Origin: Falsiroseomonas tokyonensis
GTDB taxonomy: Bacteria; Pseudomonadota; Alphaproteobacteria; Acetobacterales; Acetobacteraceae
DNA: 64,000 nt
Direction: 5' to 3'
NCBI RefSeq assembly: GCF_019024325.1
Contig: NZ_JAFNJS010000003.1
Coordinates: 248,001-312,000, forward strand
Under the pieces are notes generated by a model. It searched no databases, had not been told where the DNA came from, and saw nothing but the letters and a program-made list of their open reading frames with translations. A program made the position numbers and the translations under genes. Shown in pieces: positions 61,264 through 64,000 of this stretch; the stretch's first letter is position 1; each line of letters starts with the position of its first letter.

Positions 61264-61722
61264 TCAGCCGCCGCGCAGCGAGAAGGGCCGCATCAGGAAG
61301 GCCGCACCCCAGCCGAAGGCGCCGTTCAGCAGCGCCGCCCGCGCCCAGACGATGCCATTGCCGCCCGCCCACATCGGCGCGCCGCGCAGCTGCGCCACCA
61401 CGGTGAAGCCCACGACGGTGCAGACCACCGCCCCCAGCACGAAGCCGGTCAGCAGGTCCGGCAGCCGCCCCCAGCGGATCAGCGCCGCCAGCACGATTCC
61501 CCAGAGCCCGCCCCAGAAGGCGGCCGAGAGAACCTGCGGCACGCCCAGCGGCGGCACCGGGCGGATATTGAAGCCGGGCGAGGCCGGGCGGAAAGCCTCC
61601 GGCACGAAGGGCAGCATCTTGATCAGCGGGAACTGATGGAACAGGACCCAGAGCGTGCCCTGGTGAAAGACCAGCACGGCGAGCGCGCCGCAGATGAAGC
61701 CGACCAGCAAAACCTTCTTCAT
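61264..61722 (-). CDS. Hypothetical integral membrane protein
   Basis: This protein of about 152 residues begins MKKVLLVGFICGALAVLVFH and has about four hydrophobic helices, ending GAAFLMRPFSLRGG. The loop after helix 1 reads QGTLWVLFHQFPLIKMLPFV. Similar small membrane proteins of unknown role occur in Rhodospirillales and Rhizobiales. The start could also be the ATG at 61731. It lies 62 bases downstream of the spermidine-synthase-like gene in the same direction. Confidence 0.72.
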   Translation of the reverse strand: MKKVLLVGFICGALAVLVFHQGTLWVLFHQFPLIKMLPFVPEAFRPASPGFNIRPVPPLGVPQVLSAAFWGGLWGIVLAALIRWGRLPDLLTGFVLGAVVCTVVGFTVVAQLRGAPMWAGGNGIVWARAALLNGAFGWGAAFLMRPFSLRGG

Positions 61723-61783
61723 CGACTCCATCCGCAGCGTTTTCGCAGGGGCGGAGGTTAACCCGCCCTCCGGGTCGGCACCA

Positions 61784-64000
61784 TCACTCCTCCAGCAGAT
61801 CCTCGGGCCGGCGCAGCGCATGCGTCTGGCGCACCCCGTTGTTCAGATAGAATTCGTCACGCGGAAAGACATCCGTCAGCCGCACCTCCGGCCGCGCCGA
61901 GCCCGGGCCCCAGGCCAGGGCCGGCCGCGCGAAAAGCGTGGCATAGTCGCGGAAGTCGCGATTGCCGCGGGCCAGGTGGGCGGCCACCGCCGGCTGGGCG
62001 AAGCGCTGCGCCAGGGCCACCGGATCATAGGGGATGGGGCTGTCGGAGCCGACCAGGACGGAGCCCGGCATCAGCAGCAGCGTATGCGGAAAGACCGCGG
62101 CGAAGGTCGCCACCACGCGCCGGCTCGGCCCCCACTGCACATAGATCCCGCCCGGCGCCAGCCGCGCCCGCACCTGCTGCAGGAATTCCGCCGAATAGAG
62201 CAGGCCGGAATGCGACCCCTCCGGCAGGATCGCATCGGCCTGGATCACGTCGTACAGCTCCTCCCCCCGCGCCAGGGCGCGGCGGCCATCGCCATATTCC
62301 AGGTCCCAGCGCGGATTGGTCACCATCTCGGCGATCGGGCTGCCGGGGTAGCGGGCGGCGATCTGCGCATGCGCGGTCAGCACCGGCCCCACCAGCTCGA
62401 TCGCGCGCACCGATTGCGTGGCGGGCGAGACGCCGGCCGCCCAGGGCGTGCCGCCGGAGCCGATGCCGATGCAGAGGACCTTCTTGGGATCCGGATGCAG
62501 CAGCGGCCCGACCGCGCCCAGGAACTGGTGGATCGGCAGGAAGGGAATGCGGCCCTGGCTGAAGCCCTGGATGAAGAAGGGCCCGTGCGGGCCGAGCTCG
62601 GGCCGGTTGTCGTCGCGGAAGAAGGCGATGCCGGAGCGGTCCTCAGACCAGGCGACCAGCTGGCCCGGCTTCTCGGCATGCAGGCGGGACCACAGCGCGG
62701 CATTGCCCGGCAGCGCCACCAGCGCCAGGGCGCAGGCCGCCGCCAGCGCCATCTCCGGCTTCCGCCCCCGGCCCGCGCGCCAGAGCCAGCCCAGCAGCAG
62801 CAGCAGCGACAGCGCCGCCAGCAGCCGCAGCGTGCCCGCGGTGCCGATGAGGTGGAAGGTCACCAGCCCGGTCAGGATCGACCCCGCCGCATTGCCCAGG
62901 ATGTTGAACAGCTGCACCCAGCCGACGCGGGCGCCGACGCTCGCCAGGTCCTGCTGCACGGCGCGCTGCACGAAGGGGAAGGTCATGCCGATGAGGAAGC
63001 TCGGCGGGCCCACCACGGCCAGCGTCAGCAGCACCGTCGTCACCAGCCCGCCATCGCGCAGCCGCTGCAGATCGGCCGAGACGAACTGGTTGATCGGCCA
63101 GTGCGGCAGCGCCCAGACCAGCAGCAGGATCAGCGCCGCCCCCAGGGCGAAGCCGCCCGCCTGGGTCAGGAAGAAGGCCGGCCGCGGATCGCGCATCCGC
63201 CGCACAAGGCGGGAGGCCACCGCGATCCCGGCGCCATCCGCCAGCAGGAAGATGCCGAGCACGGTGGGGAAGAGATAGGCGTGGTACTGGCCGATCTGCC
63301 CCATCAGCCGGACCCAGACGATCTCCATCGCCACGATGATATAGCCCGAGAGAAAGACCAGCAGGCACCACAGCCGCAGGCTGCCGAAGGGCTCGGCCTG
63401 GGTGGCGGCGACCCGGCGCGGCGCCGGGGGCGGCGGCGCGATGCGGGACAGGCCCGGCAGCAGGGTCAGCGCCAGCAGCGCGGCCAGCACATCCAGCCCT
63501 GCCGCCAGGGCGAGCGCGCCGACGAAGCCCAGATGCCCCACCAGCACCCAGCCGCCGAGCAGCGCGCCCAGCCCGGCCCCCAGCGTGTTCAGCCCGTAGA
63601 GGCTGCCGATGCGCTCCGCCACCGTGTCCAGGCTGGTGGCCACCGCGCGGGCCAGCAGGGGCAGGGAGGCGCCCATCAGCGTCGTCGGCAGCACCAGGCC
63701 CGCGAAGCACAGCGCGAAGATCGCCACCGGGCTGTCCACCACCCCGGCCAGGTCTGTGGCCAGCAGGTCATAGAGGAACAGCTTGGAGACCAGCGCGAAG
63801 CCCGCCACGCCGGCCTCCGCCAGGGCGAAGCCCAGCAGGGCATGGAAGGGCGAAAGCCGGTCCGCCAGCCGGGCGCCCAGGATGGAGCCGAGCCCCAGCC
63901 CGGCCAGGAAGGCGCCCACCACCAGGGCGGCCGAGACCGTGTCGGAGCCCGCGAAGATGCCGAGCATCCGCTGCCAGACGATCTGGCAGAGCAGGGCGGC
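61784..64000 (-). CDS. Fused membrane transporter/spermidine-synthase-like protein, 5'-truncated
   Basis: At least 738 residues are present; the frame stays open through the window edge (upstream codons read AALLCQIVWQR before the ATG at 63967), so the start lies outside. The N-terminal half has 11 or more membrane helices in an MFS-like layout (FLAGLGLGSILGARLADRLS, VLPTTLMGASLPLLARAVAT). The C-terminal part is a spermidine-synthase-like methyltransferase fold (VLCIGIGSGGTPWAAG, DLEYGDGRRALARGEELYDV, IQADAILPEG, GGIYVQW). Whether it makes polyamines is unknown. Confidence 0.87.
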   Translation of the reverse strand, partial: AALLCQIVWQRMLGIFAGSDTVSAALVVGAFLAGLGLGSILGARLADRLSPFHALLGFALAEAGVAGFALVSKLFLYDLLATDLAGVVDSPVAIFALCFAGLVLPTTLMGASLPLLARAVATSLDTVAERIGSLYGLNTLGAGLGALLGGWVLVGHLGFVGALALAAGLDVLAALLALTLLPGLSRIAPPPPAPRRVAATQAEPFGSLRLWCLLVFLSGYIIVAMEIVWVRLMGQIGQYHAYLFPTVLGIFLLADGAGIAVASRLVRRMRDPRPAFFLTQAGGFALGAALILLLVWALPHWPINQFVSADLQRLRDGGLVTTVLLTLAVVGPPSFLIGMTFPFVQRAVQQDLASVGARVGWVQLFNILGNAAGSILTGLVTFHLIGTAGTLRLLAALSLLLLLGWLWRAGRGRKPEMALAAACALALVALPGNAALWSRLHAEKPGQLVAWSEDRSGIAFFRDDNRPELGPHGPFFIQGFSQGRIPFLPIHQFLGAVGPLLHPDPKKVLCIGIGSGGTPWAAGVSPATQSVRAIELVGPVLTAHAQIAARYPGSPIAEMVTNPRWDLEYGDGRRALARGEELYDVIQADAILPEGSHSGLLYSAEFLQQVRARLAPGGIYVQWGPSRRVVATFAAVFPHTLLLMPGSVLVGSDSPIPYDPVALAQRFAQPAVAAHLARGNRDFRDYATLFARPALAWGPGSARPEVRLTDVFPRDEFYLNNGVRQTHALRRPEDLLEE

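Overview
The window is one continuous stretch of very GC-rich chromosome (roughly 70% G+C by eye) with tightly packed genes, many overlapping as ATGA or GTGA. The flagellar order fliF-fliG-fliH-fliN-flbD-flhA, a SigF/NrsF pair, a NepR-like protein and the formate dehydrogenase gene block all point to an alphaproteobacterium, most likely Rhodospirillales/Acetobacteraceae (Roseomonas-like). I see no tRNA, rRNA, CRISPR array, insertion sequence or prophage. Both end genes run off the window.

Layout. 1-1.6 kb: the 3' part of formate-tetrahydrofolate ligase. 1.6-5 kb: a small NepR-like protein, an SGNH hydrolase/OpgC pair and a TPR-methyltransferase. 5-13.8 kb: a minus-strand flagellar operon running from fliF to flhG. 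14-17 kb: GNAT, Nudix, YHS and a sigF-nrsF pair. 17.3-18.7 kb: a VAO-type flavoprotein. 18.7-27 kb: a minus-strand catabolic/import block (solute-binding protein, two permeases, ATPase, DapA-like aldolase, two SDRs, TIM-barrel isomerase) plus a GntR regulator. 27.1-34.7 kb: a divergent IclR regulator and a second minus-strand operon (AcoX-like NAD-kinase-fold protein, GcvPA, GcvPB, a fused 2Fe-2S/FAD oxidoreductase and a DadA-like flavoprotein). 35-45 kb: housekeeping genes (aroC, fabI, pdxH), a stress protein, pirin and assorted enzymes. 45-60 kb: a formate dehydrogenase region holding a polyferredoxin-like protein, conserved accessory genes, a TorD-type chaperone, fdh structural genes and molybdenum-cofactor genes (mobB, moeA, mobA, fdhD). 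60-64 kb: a LuxR-type regulator, a membrane protein and a fused transporter/spermidine-synthase-like protein.

The most interesting part is 18.7-34.7 kb. A perfect 17-bp palindrome (TGTTCGC-N3-GCGAACA) lies between iclR and the transporter operon, and the same palindrome with a different 3-bp centre lies just upstream of the AcoX/GcvP operon. This suggests one IclR regulator controls both import and breakdown of one substrate. The second operon pairs an oxidase module of the HcnABC/opine-oxidase/hydroxyproline-dehydrogenase type with a split glycine decarboxylase, but has no GcvH, GcvT or lipoamide dehydrogenase. My working inference is uptake and oxidation of an N-substituted glycine-type compound (perhaps a sugar-amino-acid adduct) that releases glycine. 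Formate-THF ligase and formate dehydrogenase elsewhere in the window fit an organism with active one-carbon metabolism.
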